Shown piece by piece: positions 24,684 through 35,989 of a stretch of 64,000 bases of DNA. Made by a program: the position numbers and the translations under genes. The notes beneath the pieces are model-generated. The model worked only from the letters and a program-made list of their open reading frames with translations. It ran no database searches and was not told where the DNA came from. This DNA comes from Bradyrhizobium sp. 141 (GTDB lineage Bacteria; Pseudomonadota; Alphaproteobacteria; Rhizobiales; Xanthobacteraceae), in the NCBI RefSeq assembly GCF_023074055.1, contig NZ_JADPKR010000081.1:62001-126000 (forward strand), read 5' to 3'. Each line of letters begins with the position of its first letter. The first letter of the stretch is position 1.

Positions 24684-25172
24684 ATGAAACATCCTATGCG
24701 TATCCTCCAGGGATTGAAGCTGGTCGCGGTGCTCGCCGTCGCGCTGTCGATGGGCGCCTGCGCCAACAAGAATGCTGCGACGGATGCGATGGCCAATGCG
24801 GCAACGCCTGGCAGTCAGCAGGATTTCGTGGTCAACGTGGGTGACCGCGTGTTCTTCGAAAGCGACCAGACCGATCTGACCCCGCAGGCGATCGTGACCC
24901 TGGAGAAGCAGGCGCAGTGGCTGCAGACCTATCCGCGCTACAGCTTTACCGTCGAAGGTCATGCCGACGAGCGCGGCACCCGCGAATACAACATCGCGCT
25001 CGGCGCCCGGAGAGCCCAGTCGGTGCGTTCGTTCCTCGCCTCGCGCGGCATCGATCCGAACCGCATGCGCACGATCTCCTACGGCAAGGAGCGGCCGGTC
25101 GCCGTCTGTAACGACATCTCCTGCTGGTCGCAGAACCGTCGTGCCGTCACGGTGCTGAACGCGAGCTCCTGA
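24684..25172 (+). CDS. pal: Peptidoglycan-associated lipoprotein Pal
   Basis: 162 residues. The signal peptide ends in a lipobox-like SMGAC, so the Cys near residue 27 would be lipidated and anchored in the outer membrane. The OmpA-like domain (~50-160) has the peptidoglycan diaminopimelate-binding segment FTVEGHADERGTREYNIALG and ARRAQSVRSFLASRGI. It works with TolB and TolA. It is separated from tolB by two genes (3.7 kb), so it probably has its own promoter. Confidence 0.95.
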   Translation: MKHPMRILQGLKLVAVLAVALSMGACANKNAATDAMANAATPGSQQDFVVNVGDRVFFESDQTDLTPQAIVTLEKQAQWLQTYPRYSFTVEGHADERGTREYNIALGARRAQSVRSFLASRGIDPNRMRTISYGKERPVAVCNDISCWSQNRRAVTVLNASS

Positions 25173-25373
25173 CGCCGAGATACTGACACTCAGTCAGGCG
25201 CCGTTCATCTTCAGAAACCGAATATGCCGGCGCCCTCTCGGGCGCCGGTTTCGTTTCAGCAATCCGTGACAGAAACCCCGTGGTGCCAGTCACAGTTTTG
25301 GCGTACTCCCCTTCAATGTGTGGCGCGTCGAATGTTCCGTCGCAGGCCATTTCGCTTTCGTCGTCAGGGCAAG

Positions 25374-26420
25374 ATGTCATCCAGATTTAAGGTCTTTACC
25401 GGCACCGTGGCGATGGCCACGCTGCTCTCTTTCGGCTCGCCCGCACTCGCGCAGACGGACGATGATCCCGAGATGCGGATCGAGCGGCTGGAGAACCAGC
25501 TGCGCCAGCTCACCGGCCAGAACGAGGAGCTGCAATACCGCAACCGCCAGCTCGAAGAGCGGCTGCGGGCGCTCGAAGGCGGCGCGCAAGGTGCGCCCGG
25601 ACAGGCGCCCAATGTCGCGGCGATGCCGCCCGCCCAGCTCGCACCAGGTCAGGTCGCACCGGGCTATCGCCAGCCGCAGCAGCAGGCCGCGCAGCCGAAT
25701 TACGAGCAGCCGCAGATCGCCGCGCCTGCGCCGATCATTCAGGAGCAACCGGGGCCCGGTGCACCCGGCACGCGCCGCCGCGGCGATGCCTTCGATCCGA
25801 ACCAGAATCCGAGCGCGCCCGGCGCGCCGCGCGCGCTCGGCGGCGGCCAGCAGCCGATGCAGGCAGGACCTCCCGGTGCGGCGCCCGGCGGCCGCGGCGC
25901 GGGCGAGCCGCTCGATCTCGCCAACACCAGCCCCCGTTATCAGCAGCAGGCGGCTCCTCCTGCCGCGCAGCCCGGCTATCCGCCGGCCCAGTCCGGGCCA
26001 TCAGGCGGCACCGGCCTCGCCACCCTGCCGCCCTCGGCAACGCCGCGCGACGAGTTCGATCTCGGCATCGGCTACATGCAGCGCAAGGACTATGCGCTCG
26101 CCGAGCAGACCATGAAGACCTTCACGCAGAAATATCCGAGCGATCCGCTGCTCGGCGACGCGCAATACTGGCTCGGCGAGAGCTATTTCCAGCGCCAGCA
26201 ATATCGCGACTCCGCTGAAGCCTTCCTCGCCGTCACCACCAAATACGAGAAATCGGCCAAGGCGCCGGATGCGCTGCTGCGGCTCGGCCAGTCGCTCGCC
26301 GCCTTGAAGGAGAAGGAAGCCGCCTGCGCCGCCTTCGGCGAGGTCGGCCGCAAATATCCGCGCGCCTCCGCCGGCGTCAAAGCCGCGGTCGACCGCGAGC
26401 AGAAGCGGGTGAAGTGCTGA
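25374..26420 (+). CDS. cpoB: Cell division coordinator CpoB (YbgF)
   Basis: 348 residues from ATG 25374. A signal peptide (FTGTVAMATLLSFGSPALAQ) is followed by a coiled-coil trimerisation helix (RIERLENQLRQLTGQNEELQ, residues ~38-75). A long Pro/Gln/Gly-rich linker (~80-215) then leads to three TPR-like repeats at the C-terminus (DEFDLGIGYMQRKDYALAEQ; YWLGESYFQRQQYRDSAEAF). It links peptidoglycan synthesis with Tol-driven constriction. The linker is much longer than in E. coli. The frame extends upstream to 25224, but the signal peptide fixes the start. Confidence 0.9.
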   Translation: MSSRFKVFTGTVAMATLLSFGSPALAQTDDDPEMRIERLENQLRQLTGQNEELQYRNRQLEERLRALEGGAQGAPGQAPNVAAMPPAQLAPGQVAPGYRQPQQQAAQPNYEQPQIAAPAPIIQEQPGPGAPGTRRRGDAFDPNQNPSAPGAPRALGGGQQPMQAGPPGAAPGGRGAGEPLDLANTSPRYQQQAAPPAAQPGYPPAQSGPSGGTGLATLPPSATPRDEFDLGIGYMQRKDYALAEQTMKTFTQKYPSDPLLGDAQYWLGESYFQRQQYRDSAEAFLAVTTKYEKSAKAPDALLRLGQSLAALKEKEAACAAFGEVGRKYPRASAGVKAAVDREQKRVKC

Positions 26421-26498
26421 CGTCCGGGGTCCTGACAACGCGGATGGTGCTACGCTAGTCGTCGTAACCATCCGCCTGCGACGGTCAGGGCCCGCGTC

Positions 26499-27557
26499 AT
26501 GTCAGACGACGACAATTCTCCGATCTCGGCGCGCGAGGCGAAGCGGCTCTTTGCCGGCCTCAAAGCTGCGCCGGCGCTGGTGCTCGCCGTCTCCGGCGGC
26601 CCCGACTCGGTCGCGCTGATGTGGCTCGCGGCGCGCTGGCAGCGCAGCCTCGCGCGCGGCCCGCGTCTCACCGTCGTCACGGTCGATCACGGCCTGCGCC
26701 GCGAGGCGGCGCGCGAGGCGCGCGAGGTCAAGCGGTTCGCCGTTGAGCTCGGACTAGAGCACCGGACCCTGCGCTGGCGCGACGCAAAGCCGAAGACGGG
26801 GCTGCCGGCGGCCGCGCGCGAGGCCCGCTACCGCCTGCTCGCGCAGGCCGCGCGCGCCGTCGGCGCGAGCCATGTGCTGACCGCCCATACCCGCGACGAC
26901 CAGGCCGAGACCCTGGTGATGCGGCTGTTGCGCGGCAGCGGACTTGCCGGGCTGTCGGCAATGGCGTCCCTCAGCGAGCGTGACGGAATCGTGCTGGCGC
27001 GTCCGCTGCTCGACGTCCCCAAGGCGCAGCTGATCGCGACCTTGAGGCGGGCGAAGGTCGGTTTTGCCGACGACCCCACCAACCGCGACACCGCCTTCAC
27101 CCGGCCGCGGCTGCGCGCGCTGCTGCCGCAACTCGCGGCCGAGGGCGGCGATGCCCGCACGCTCGTGCGACTCGCGACAAGGCTGGCGCGGGCCAATGCG
27201 GCGGTCGAGGTGCTGGCGGACGGCGCCGAGCGCTTCCTCCGTTTGCGGGATCGCGACGTTGCGCCGCAGGCGGGCATTCGAAGCTTCGAGGCCTCAAGCT
27301 TTGCCGTCCTGCCGGAGGAGGTCCGGCTGCGGCTCCTGCTGCGGGCCGTCAACGCGCTCGGACATGAAGGGCCGGCGGAACTCGGCAAGGTTGAATCCCT
27401 CCTGGCCGTGCTCGATCAGGCCATCGCCGCAAATCCTCGCGCAGCCGCAAATGGCCGGCCGGCCTTGCGGCAGACCCTTGCGGGAGCCTTGATCAGCCTT
27501 GCCGACGGGCGTATCCACATCGCACCGGCGCCGGCCCGGCGGCGCAGGGGTGCATGA
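26499..27557 (+). CDS. tilS: tRNA(Ile)-lysidine synthase
   Basis: 352 residues. It is a PP-loop ATPase with SGGPDS at residues 32-37. TilS modifies C34 of the CAU-anticodon tRNA(Ile) with lysine so that it reads AUA. Further signatures are TVDHGLRREAAREA, TAHTRDDQAETLVMRLLRGS and the LARPLLDVPKAQL linker. The C-terminal domain is short. Genomic order pal-cpoB-tilS-ftsH is conserved in alphaproteobacteria. It lies 78 bases after cpoB. Confidence 0.93.
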   Translation: MSDDDNSPISAREAKRLFAGLKAAPALVLAVSGGPDSVALMWLAARWQRSLARGPRLTVVTVDHGLRREAAREAREVKRFAVELGLEHRTLRWRDAKPKTGLPAAAREARYRLLAQAARAVGASHVLTAHTRDDQAETLVMRLLRGSGLAGLSAMASLSERDGIVLARPLLDVPKAQLIATLRRAKVGFADDPTNRDTAFTRPRLRALLPQLAAEGGDARTLVRLATRLARANAAVEVLADGAERFLRLRDRDVAPQAGIRSFEASSFAVLPEEVRLRLLLRAVNALGHEGPAELGKVESLLAVLDQAIAANPRAAANGRPALRQTLAGALISLADGRIHIAPAPARRRRGA

Positions 27558-27848
27558 AGGCGCCCCTCCGGGGCCGCACGAGGTCGGATCATGACACCGG
27601 CCATTTCGGCCCCGTCCCGTCAGGACACCTTAACCAGGCAGGAAAAACCCCGCTTCGGTCGCCATTATTTCAGCGGGAATCGCTCTAAGATGGGCTAAAT
27701 AGTCCCATCTCGTTCCCTTGGCAGCGACCGGGGCGGCACCTAAATTGTATGCGTCTAACCGAGAGGATTCCTTGGGGATTTTCTCTAGCTCGCCCAAGTA
27801 ACTCCTGAAGGACCAGGCCGCGATCCGCGCGACCACGAAGGAAGATCG

Positions 27849-29774
<1,926 letters not shown>

Positions 29775-29800
29775 TCGCGGGGCGACAGATCAGATTGAAA

Positions 29801-29826
29801 AACGCGGCGGAAACGCCGCGTTTTTT
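29801..29826 (+). terminator. Rho-independent terminator after ftsH
   Basis: AACGCGGCG (29801-29809) and CGCCGCGTT (29814-29822) form a 9-bp stem with a GAAA tetraloop, followed by a run of Ts to 29826. It lies 27 bases after the ftsH stop. This is the clearest intrinsic terminator of the first half of the window. Confidence 0.92.
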
Positions 29827-29948
29827 GTTGGCGGCGTTTGCAAGTGCGAGACGGCGTCCTGTACGCGCCGTGATAGCGAGTCTCTCTTCACAGGCCCAAG
29901 AGGTTGTCCTAGAAAACGGACAGCCAAAACGTGGGAGGGGCAGGTGCC

Positions 29949-31265
29949 ATGAGTTGGGGAGCGCTCTGCAAGCCGCGCGCTCGCGGCAGGCTTTTCCTGG
30001 CTGTCATTCTCGTTTTCGCCGTATCAGCACCGTCAGCAAGCGCACAAGACTCCCGCGGTTCGGCGGACGCGACTGCCGCAAGCGCAGCGGGACCGGTGTT
30101 TTCGGACAGCGGCCCCGATGCGGCGGCATATGGCGCGGCTCTGGGCTATCCCGTCGGTACGCGCGGGACCGCCACCGAACGCGACAAACTCGTCGGAGTC
30201 TACAGCCATTTCGACGAGCTCTACCGATCACGTCCGATCCGCCGCGCGGCGACACCCTGGCAGTTCAAACGCGCACCAGAGCCGACCATCGCCTACAGTT
30301 TCGGCCCGGACCGGCTGACCATTGCCGATTACCTCAAGCGCAATCCGGTGACAGGGCTCCTGATCGCCCGGGACGACACCATCCTGTACGAGCACTATCA
30401 ATATGCGCGGACCGACCGCGATCGCTTTCTTTCGCAGTCCATGGCCAAGACGATGGTCGCGATGCTGGTCGGCATCGCGATCTCGGAAGGGCGGATCAAG
30501 TCGATCGACGACCTGGTCTCGACCTACGTCTCTGGTCTTGCAGGAACGGAATATGGCAACACATCGATCCGGGCCTTGCTGAACATGGCCTCGGGCGTGG
30601 AGTTTTCCGAAGTTTATGACGGGCACGATGACATCGCCCGGCTCGGGCGAGCCCTGTTCGTCGGAGAGGCGAAAGATCCCGCCGCCATCATCGCGCAATT
30701 CAACACGCGCGGTGCGCCGCCGAATACCAAATGGCACTATGCCAGCGTGGAAACAGAGATCCTTGGCTTGGTCCTGCGGTCCGCCACGGCTACTTCAGTT
30801 GCCGACTATCTCCACGACAGGATTTGGAATGCGATCGGCACGGAGGCCGACGCCTCATGGGCGATCGACGGCAGCGGGCAGGAGATTGCTTTTTGCTGCG
30901 TCAACGCAACCTTGCGCGACTATGCGCGCTTCGCCCGGTTGCTCGCGCATGACGGCGCCTGGGAAGGCCGCCAGTTGATCCCGCGGCAGTGGCTTTTGGA
31001 TGCCACGTCCGTCAGGTCAGCTGATGGTCATCTCGCGCCGGGCGTGGCCACATCCTATTTCGGCTACGGCTATCAGGTCTGGCTCCTTCCCGGCGAGCAG
31101 CGCAGATTTGCCCTGCTCGGGATTCGCGGCCAGATCATCCTGGTCGATCCGGCGTCGAAGCTCGTCATGGTGCACACGGCCGTCCGCCCAACACCGTCCG
31201 AGCCGGGAGCCCTGAGAGAGCCGCTGGCGTTGTGGTTCGCGGTGCTTCAACAGCTTGGGAAATGA
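29949..31265 (+). CDS. Secreted serine hydrolase of the class C beta-lactamase fold
   Basis: 438 residues from ATG 29949, with GGGAGGGG upstream. A signal peptide (RLFLAVILVFAVSAPSASAQ) is present. The nucleophile motif is S-M-A-K in SQSMAKTMVAMLVG (SxxK) and the tyrosine motif is YAS in WHYASVETEILGLVL. Relatives include 6-aminohexanoate-dimer hydrolases, esterases and D-aminopeptidases. A true penicillinase role is not indicated. Late segment FGYGYQVWLLP matches the family. The substrate is unknown. Confidence 0.85.
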   Translation: MSWGALCKPRARGRLFLAVILVFAVSAPSASAQDSRGSADATAASAAGPVFSDSGPDAAAYGAALGYPVGTRGTATERDKLVGVYSHFDELYRSRPIRRAATPWQFKRAPEPTIAYSFGPDRLTIADYLKRNPVTGLLIARDDTILYEHYQYARTDRDRFLSQSMAKTMVAMLVGIAISEGRIKSIDDLVSTYVSGLAGTEYGNTSIRALLNMASGVEFSEVYDGHDDIARLGRALFVGEAKDPAAIIAQFNTRGAPPNTKWHYASVETEILGLVLRSATATSVADYLHDRIWNAIGTEADASWAIDGSGQEIAFCCVNATLRDYARFARLLAHDGAWEGRQLIPRQWLLDATSVRSADGHLAPGVATSYFGYGYQVWLLPGEQRRFALLGIRGQIILVDPASKLVMVHTAVRPTPSEPGALREPLALWFAVLQQLGK

Positions 31266-31274
31266 TGATCTGCG

Positions 31275-31301
31275 TCTCGCCCCGCTGCAGGCGGGGCGAG
31301 A
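31275..31301. terminator. Hairpin between convergent hydrolase and RTX-like genes
   Basis: TCTCGCCCCGC (31275-31285) and GCGGGGCGAGA (31291-31301) are perfect 11-bp arms around TGCAG. The position between converging genes suggests a bidirectional terminator, though there is no T tract. Confidence 0.6.
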
Positions 31302-31324
31302 TCGTTGCTCCCAGTGCAACTCGC

Positions 31325-32530
31325 TCAGATCAGGAAGTCGGTCGCGTGCAGATTCGCCGCGTTGACGTCGTCGAGCGTGATGGAATCGTTCGCCGACAGG
31401 TGGATCACGGCGTCGCCGGCGGCATTGTCACTGATCAGGCTCGACAGCGCCGCCCAGTCCGCGAACCCGTAATTTTGCACGTTGATCAGGTCGTGCTCGG
31501 TCGCGGTGCTGCCGACCGCCTTGTTGCCCTGATCGAAGTCGGTGATCAGGTCATTGCCGGAGCTGGTGTTGAAGACGAAGGCATCGCTGTTTCCTCCGCC
31601 CGAAAGCTGATCATCGCCGGTGCCGCCGTTGAGGATATCCCTGCCGCCGGTGATCGAGCCCGGCGTTGCTGGGGCATAGTTCGCGGCATCTCCATAGAGG
31701 TGATCGTTGGTCCCCCCGCCGGTGAGAATATCGTTACCGCCTTGGGCATTGCCGGACATGGTCCGCGCATCGCCGAAGAGCTCCGGGTGCGCAAACTGGA
31801 CGGTGTCGATGCCATCGAACGCGAGTGTGAGAATGTCATCTCCCCCTTGGGCATTGTCGGTCAGCGCGGTCACCGAATCTCCGTAGCCGAATCCGCCCGT
31901 CATGACGACGTCAGTGCCGAAGGTGAAGGTGATGTTGTCGTTGCCGCCATGCGCATCGCCGCCGATGGAGCCGATGGCATCGCCACTGGCCGTCGCAAAG
32001 CCCTGCAGGGTGTCCACGTCGATGTCGATCGTGTCATTGCCGCCCTGGGCCGTGCCGCTCATGGAACCACCGGCATCACCGGCGTACACGTGGTCGTAGC
32101 TTCGCCAGCCCACAGCGCCCGTGATGGTGTCACTGCCGCCGTGCGAATTGCCCGACATGTCGCCGGCGACATCGCCGAAAACGTGCACGTCGGTGTACAA
32201 CGAGTCGGCCTGGACATTGATCGTGTCGTTGCCGCCCCTGGCGTCGTCGGTCATCGCCTGGGCATCGCCGACCACGAGGAAGGCGTTCCAGCCGAAATTC
32301 TGATTGACGGTCAGGGTGTCGTTGCCGCCGCGAGACTGGCCATGCAACGTCGTGTTGGCGTCACCAAAGATCGTGACCTCTGTTTCGGGCTGGGTGACGG
32401 TTACCGTTACGGTGTCGTTGCCGCCCCAGGCATCCGTTGTGGTCGGAAAGTCCGGATCTCCGTAGAGGGTTTCGATTTGGCCAAACTGGTCGAGCAGGAC
32501 GTCGATGGTGTCGTTGGGCAGATATTTCAT
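31325..32530 (-). CDS. RTX-like calcium-binding repeat protein, paralogue A
   Basis: 401 acidic, Gly/Asp/Asn-rich residues with no signal peptide. Eight or nine units of about 40 residues each contain GDA or GDx, a short variable stretch, then GGNDT or a variant (for example GDAGGSMSGTAQGGNDTIDI). GGNDT is half of the RTX nonapeptide. The C-terminal ~130 residues hold genuine nonapeptide-like ILNGGTGDDQLSGGGNSDAF, then FNTSSGNDLITDFDQGNK, a typical RTX C-terminus recognised by type I secretion. I infer calcium-dependent folding outside the cell. No transporter gene is in the window. It is followed upstream by a close paralogue. Confidence 0.8.
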   Translation of the reverse strand: MKYLPNDTIDVLLDQFGQIETLYGDPDFPTTTDAWGGNDTVTVTVTQPETEVTIFGDANTTLHGQSRGGNDTLTVNQNFGWNAFLVVGDAQAMTDDARGGNDTINVQADSLYTDVHVFGDVAGDMSGNSHGGSDTITGAVGWRSYDHVYAGDAGGSMSGTAQGGNDTIDIDVDTLQGFATASGDAIGSIGGDAHGGNDNITFTFGTDVVMTGGFGYGDSVTALTDNAQGGDDILTLAFDGIDTVQFAHPELFGDARTMSGNAQGGNDILTGGGTNDHLYGDAANYAPATPGSITGGRDILNGGTGDDQLSGGGNSDAFVFNTSSGNDLITDFDQGNKAVGSTATEHDLINVQNYGFADWAALSSLISDNAAGDAVIHLSANDSITLDDVNAANLHATDFLI

Positions 32531-32678
32531 GGCGTAATTCCCATTTCATTGCTGGAATTCGAGACAGAGTTGGATCGCGGCAACTTCCGCTGCGCCGCGC
32601 GGCGACGCTCGTCGTCGCGCGGTCGCAATCGCGATGTCGCCTCGCGTGGCGGGGCGACGTCGCTCTTGCTCTGCTTGC

Positions 32679-33881
32679 TCAGATGATGAAGTCGGTCGAA
32701 TGCAGGTTCGCCGCCTGAATCCCGTCCAGCGTGATCGAATCATTGGCGGAGAGATGGATCACGGCATCGCCGGCGGTGTTGTCGCTGATCAGTTTCGACA
32801 GCGCCGTCCAGTCTGCAAAGCCGTAATCCTGCACGTCGATCAGATCGTGTTCCACCGCGGTGCTGCCGACGGCCTTGTTGCCCTGATCGAAGTCGACGAT
32901 CGTGTCGTTGCCGGAGCCGGTGTCGAAGGCGAAGAGGTCGCTGTTTCCGCCGCCCCACATCCGGTCGTCGCCGGCTCCGCCGTTCAGCGTATCGGCGCCA
33001 CCGGTGATCGAACCTGGTGTCGCCGGTTCATAGATCCGCGCATCGCCATACATGAAATCGCGGCCTGCGCCGCCATTGAGGATGTCGTTGCCGCCATGGG
33101 AATTGACCACCATCGTCGGCGCGTCGCCGTACATCTGCGAGCCGGCATCCGTGTACTGGCCGTCGAGCTTGACGGTGAGCACATCGTCGCCGCCTTGAGC
33201 GAGATCCATCAGGGATGTCGCCGAATCCCCGAACAAGTCTCCGTCTGAGATGGCGCTGTCGCCGTTCAAGGTTACGGTCAGGTTGTCGTTGCCGCCATGC
33301 GCGAGACCCCTCAGGGAACCGATGGCGTCGCCGCTGACAGTCGCCCCGCCGTCCGTCGTGAGCACGCTGACATCGAGCGTGTCGTTGCCGCCGTGCGCGG
33401 TGTCCATCATGGAACCGCCGGCATCGCCGGCGAACAGGTTGGCGCCGCCGCGCCACGCGACCGAGCCTGTCATGTCGTCATGGCCGCCCTGCGCATTGCC
33501 GGACATGTCGCCCGCGACATCGCCGAAGGCCGAGATCGTCGTGTAGACGGTGCGACCGGCATCCGCGACGATGGTGTCGTTGCCGCCCTTGGCGTCATCG
33601 ATCATGGACTGAGTATCGCCGATCACGACGGCAGTATCCCAGCCGCCGTCGATCTCGGCGATCAGCGTGTCATTTCCGCCTTGGGAGTGACCAAGCAACA
33701 TCGTGTGGTCGTCGCCGAAGATCGTGAGTTTTGCATTGAGCGCGGCGACGGTGGCCGTCACGGTGTCGTTGCCGCCCACGACGTCGGTGGATGCCGGAAA
33801 GCCGGGATCTCCATATACGGTCGCGATTTGGCCAAACTGGTCAAGCGTGACGTCGAAGGTATCGTTCGGCAGATGCTGCAT
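32679..33881 (-). CDS. RTX-like calcium-binding repeat protein, paralogue B
   Basis: 400 residues, nearly the same length and layout as the gene at 31325-32530. The first residues match MxxLPNDTxDVxLDQFGQI, each ~40-residue unit carries GDx...GGNDT, and the end is almost identical (NAANLH/QAANLHSTDF). The conserved leader CAATGAAATGGGAGTTACGC just before each ATG shows that the duplication included the ribosome-binding site. The repeats have diverged much more than the two ends. It is presumably secreted by a type I system encoded elsewhere. The region 33882-34172 beyond its start holds its promoter and no gene. Confidence 0.8.
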   Translation of the reverse strand: MQHLPNDTFDVTLDQFGQIATVYGDPGFPASTDVVGGNDTVTATVAALNAKLTIFGDDHTMLLGHSQGGNDTLIAEIDGGWDTAVVIGDTQSMIDDAKGGNDTIVADAGRTVYTTISAFGDVAGDMSGNAQGGHDDMTGSVAWRGGANLFAGDAGGSMMDTAHGGNDTLDVSVLTTDGGATVSGDAIGSLRGLAHGGNDNLTVTLNGDSAISDGDLFGDSATSLMDLAQGGDDVLTVKLDGQYTDAGSQMYGDAPTMVVNSHGGNDILNGGAGRDFMYGDARIYEPATPGSITGGADTLNGGAGDDRMWGGGNSDLFAFDTGSGNDTIVDFDQGNKAVGSTAVEHDLIDVQDYGFADWTALSKLISDNTAGDAVIHLSANDSITLDGIQAANLHSTDFII

Positions 33882-34172
33882 GGCGTAACTCCCATTTCAT
33901 TGTCGGAAGCGCGCCTGACGCCTGCAGAATTTTTTTGCAAGTCGCGTTGTTGACCACGCTTCACCGGGAGGAGTCTACCTTTGGTAGATGGCAGAGATTT
34001 GTAGGAAATCGGGAGAGAGTTTGATTGCATGCATGGAGCTGCGGCGGCGGCCCTTGCCCGGTTCCAGCTTCGTCGCGCAGCGCGGCGCGATAACTTGACT
34101 ATGATGACAATCGCTGCAGCGACGTCCCCACTTCGATAGCGTCGCGGCACTTCAAGTGCGGCGCGCGCGCTC

Positions 34173-35978
34173 TCATTTGCGCACGCGCCAGACTGTCCAA
34201 CCGGGTTTCGACACGGCCTCGATTTGCTCAAGAAAGTCTGGAGTTCCGCCCCGGCCGAGCTGCGCGGCGAGGCCCTCCGGCGCGATGCGGACCAGGTCCT
34301 CCTGATCGGCAGAATGGTTGCAGGTCAGGACGTAGTCGACCCGTCGCTCGCGGAACATTGCGCGTGCAGCCTCCGGTGTTGCCGTCATCGTCTGCACCAT
34401 GGCGAGGTTGCCGTCATTGTTGCGGTGGTAGGGACCAGCGAACACGGAATGGCCCGTCGCAGCCAGGATCGCGGGACCCGAGTCGATCGGTGCCATCACC
34501 CGCCCTGGCGTCAGGGCGGCGAGGGGCGCGGCGCTGGAGATGGTCTGGCAGGAAACGGCAGGATCGGGCGTTGCGATTGTGTAGCCGCCGGTCCCCGCGG
34601 CGAGTGCCGGCCAGATCGCAAAGCCGATGCCGCCAAGTGTGGCGGGCGATACGAGCAATGCGGCACGTACCAGCCCCCAATTGGCCACGGCACGGTTACG
34701 AAGCGCGACGATTCCGAGGACGCAGAGCGGAGCGGCAACGATGTTGGCGGCGGCGGCGCCGCGCAATTCCCACAGGCTGACACCGTACAGCGCTGCGAGT
34801 GTGACGGTCGAGACGATCCAGCGAAAGCGCGTCTGCGGCATGTCGCGGATGTTGGCGGCAAGGCACAGGCCGAGCGTCAGCAACGGAAACGCATAATACC
34901 CGAGCAGCTTCTGCGGTTGCATCCGCGCCAGCTCCGTCACCGACATGGTCTCGTTGACCCGGTCGAGCCAGAAGCTGACGAGCAGGGGATCGACCTGCGC
35001 ATAGGGCGAGGCAACGCAGCTCGGATAAGATTTGAAGAATGCGCCCAGCAGGAGTGCACCCACAATTGCAGCCGCTGCAAGGCGCGTCCACAACGAGCCG
35101 TGTAGATAGCTGACGCCGGCCACCGCGAGCAGCGCAATGCCGCCGCCCGCGGACAAGAGCAGGATCGGGCCTCCGAAGGCATCGCAGACCGGCCTGGCAA
35201 GATTGCTCATCGGGAGCAGCAGCAGCGCCAGCAATAGCGCCGATCCGGCGAGGCCTGCACCAAAGGCGCTGGCCGAGCGCAGGACCTCGGCGCCTTTCCA
35301 GATCAGGAGCCCTACCACGGCCGCACTCGCCACGGCGATGGCCGGCAGCATTTCCAATCCGATCGCCAGCGAAAGCGCCGCGAGACATCCCGCCGAGGCA
35401 GCCTTGGCTGCCGAATGTTCGAGATCGATGATGCACAGCATGAAGCCGAGCAGCAACACGATCTGCATATTGTGATGATCGATGGCGCCGGCGCGGAAGT
35501 GGATCAGAGCAGGGATCGACAGCGCGGTGACGAGGATCGTGGCAAGCTGTACCCGCGGCCGCTCGGCCAGGGCGCTCGCCTGCCCCGCGATCGTCGCTGT
35601 GAGCCAGAGCGCGGCGCCCAGCAACAGCGAGGGCCATGCGACCAGTGTCAGCGCTTCCGCAGCGTGCTGGCCGAGCAGGGGGCGAAACAAGAGGATCAGC
35701 AGGGCCAGGGGTGCATCGACGATGCGGGACCAGTGCATCGCAATTCCGGGCGGATCGAGCCGGTACTGGGTCAGGTCGAACCAGCCCTGGCCCGCCAGGA
35801 GATCGCGCACCTCGACCAGTCGCATCGCGTCGTCGGTCGACAACGTGTCGAACACGCCGGCCTTGATCGCGGGAAATCCGAGCGCCACCACGATCGCCGC
35901 CCAGGCGATCGTGAGCACGATCGCGGGATTCGGCGTCGCGCTGGATCCTCGCTCGTTCGGCAGGAGTAGGGACGGCAT
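34173..35978 (-). CDS. GT-C-like polytopic membrane protein (putative glycosyltransferase)
   Basis: 601 residues from ATG 35978, with GAGG upstream; a TTG at 35993 overlapping the upstream stop is a less likely start. Roughly 11-13 transmembrane helices are visible. The first periplasmic loop has LSTDDAMRLVEVRDLLAGQG and the second AGAIDHHNMQIVLLLGFM. Acidic DD and DHHN motifs in these loops resemble GT-C enzymes that use polyprenyl-phosphate sugars (PMT, AglB-like). The C-terminal soluble part includes VFAGPYHRNNDGNLAM and DYVLTCNHSADQ. It is coupled to the next membrane protein gene. Substrate and acceptor are unknown. Confidence 0.6.
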   Translation of the reverse strand: MPSLLLPNERGSSATPNPAIVLTIAWAAIVVALGFPAIKAGVFDTLSTDDAMRLVEVRDLLAGQGWFDLTQYRLDPPGIAMHWSRIVDAPLALLILLFRPLLGQHAAEALTLVAWPSLLLGAALWLTATIAGQASALAERPRVQLATILVTALSIPALIHFRAGAIDHHNMQIVLLLGFMLCIIDLEHSAAKAASAGCLAALSLAIGLEMLPAIAVASAAVVGLLIWKGAEVLRSASAFGAGLAGSALLLALLLLPMSNLARPVCDAFGGPILLLSAGGGIALLAVAGVSYLHGSLWTRLAAAAIVGALLLGAFFKSYPSCVASPYAQVDPLLVSFWLDRVNETMSVTELARMQPQKLLGYYAFPLLTLGLCLAANIRDMPQTRFRWIVSTVTLAALYGVSLWELRGAAAANIVAAPLCVLGIVALRNRAVANWGLVRAALLVSPATLGGIGFAIWPALAAGTGGYTIATPDPAVSCQTISSAAPLAALTPGRVMAPIDSGPAILAATGHSVFAGPYHRNNDGNLAMVQTMTATPEAARAMFRERRVDYVLTCNHSADQEDLVRIAPEGLAAQLGRGGTPDFLEQIEAVSKPGWTVWRVRK

Positions 35979-35989
35979 CGTCCCGCGCC

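Noticed and set aside
23500..24700. Lux box and LuxR partner for the acyltransferase
   Set aside because: The palindromes do not fit the lux-box consensus and no LuxR-type regulator occurs in the window.
29949..31265. Antibiotic-resistance beta-lactamase
   Set aside because: Although SxxK and YxS are present, the sequence fits the broader class C-fold esterase/amide hydrolase group, and no AmpC-specific features or AmpR regulator are present.
31232..32686. A 484-residue plus-strand frame opposite the RTX-like gene
   Set aside because: It is the reverse of the repeated GGNDT-coding DNA; its apparent repeats (VGQRGHRIS and similar) follow from that.
31400..33800. Possible CRISPR array or DNA tandem repeats
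   Set aside because: The regularity comes from codons of the RTX-like protein repeats (GGCGGCAACGACAC). Units differ in sequence and length, and there are no unique spacers.
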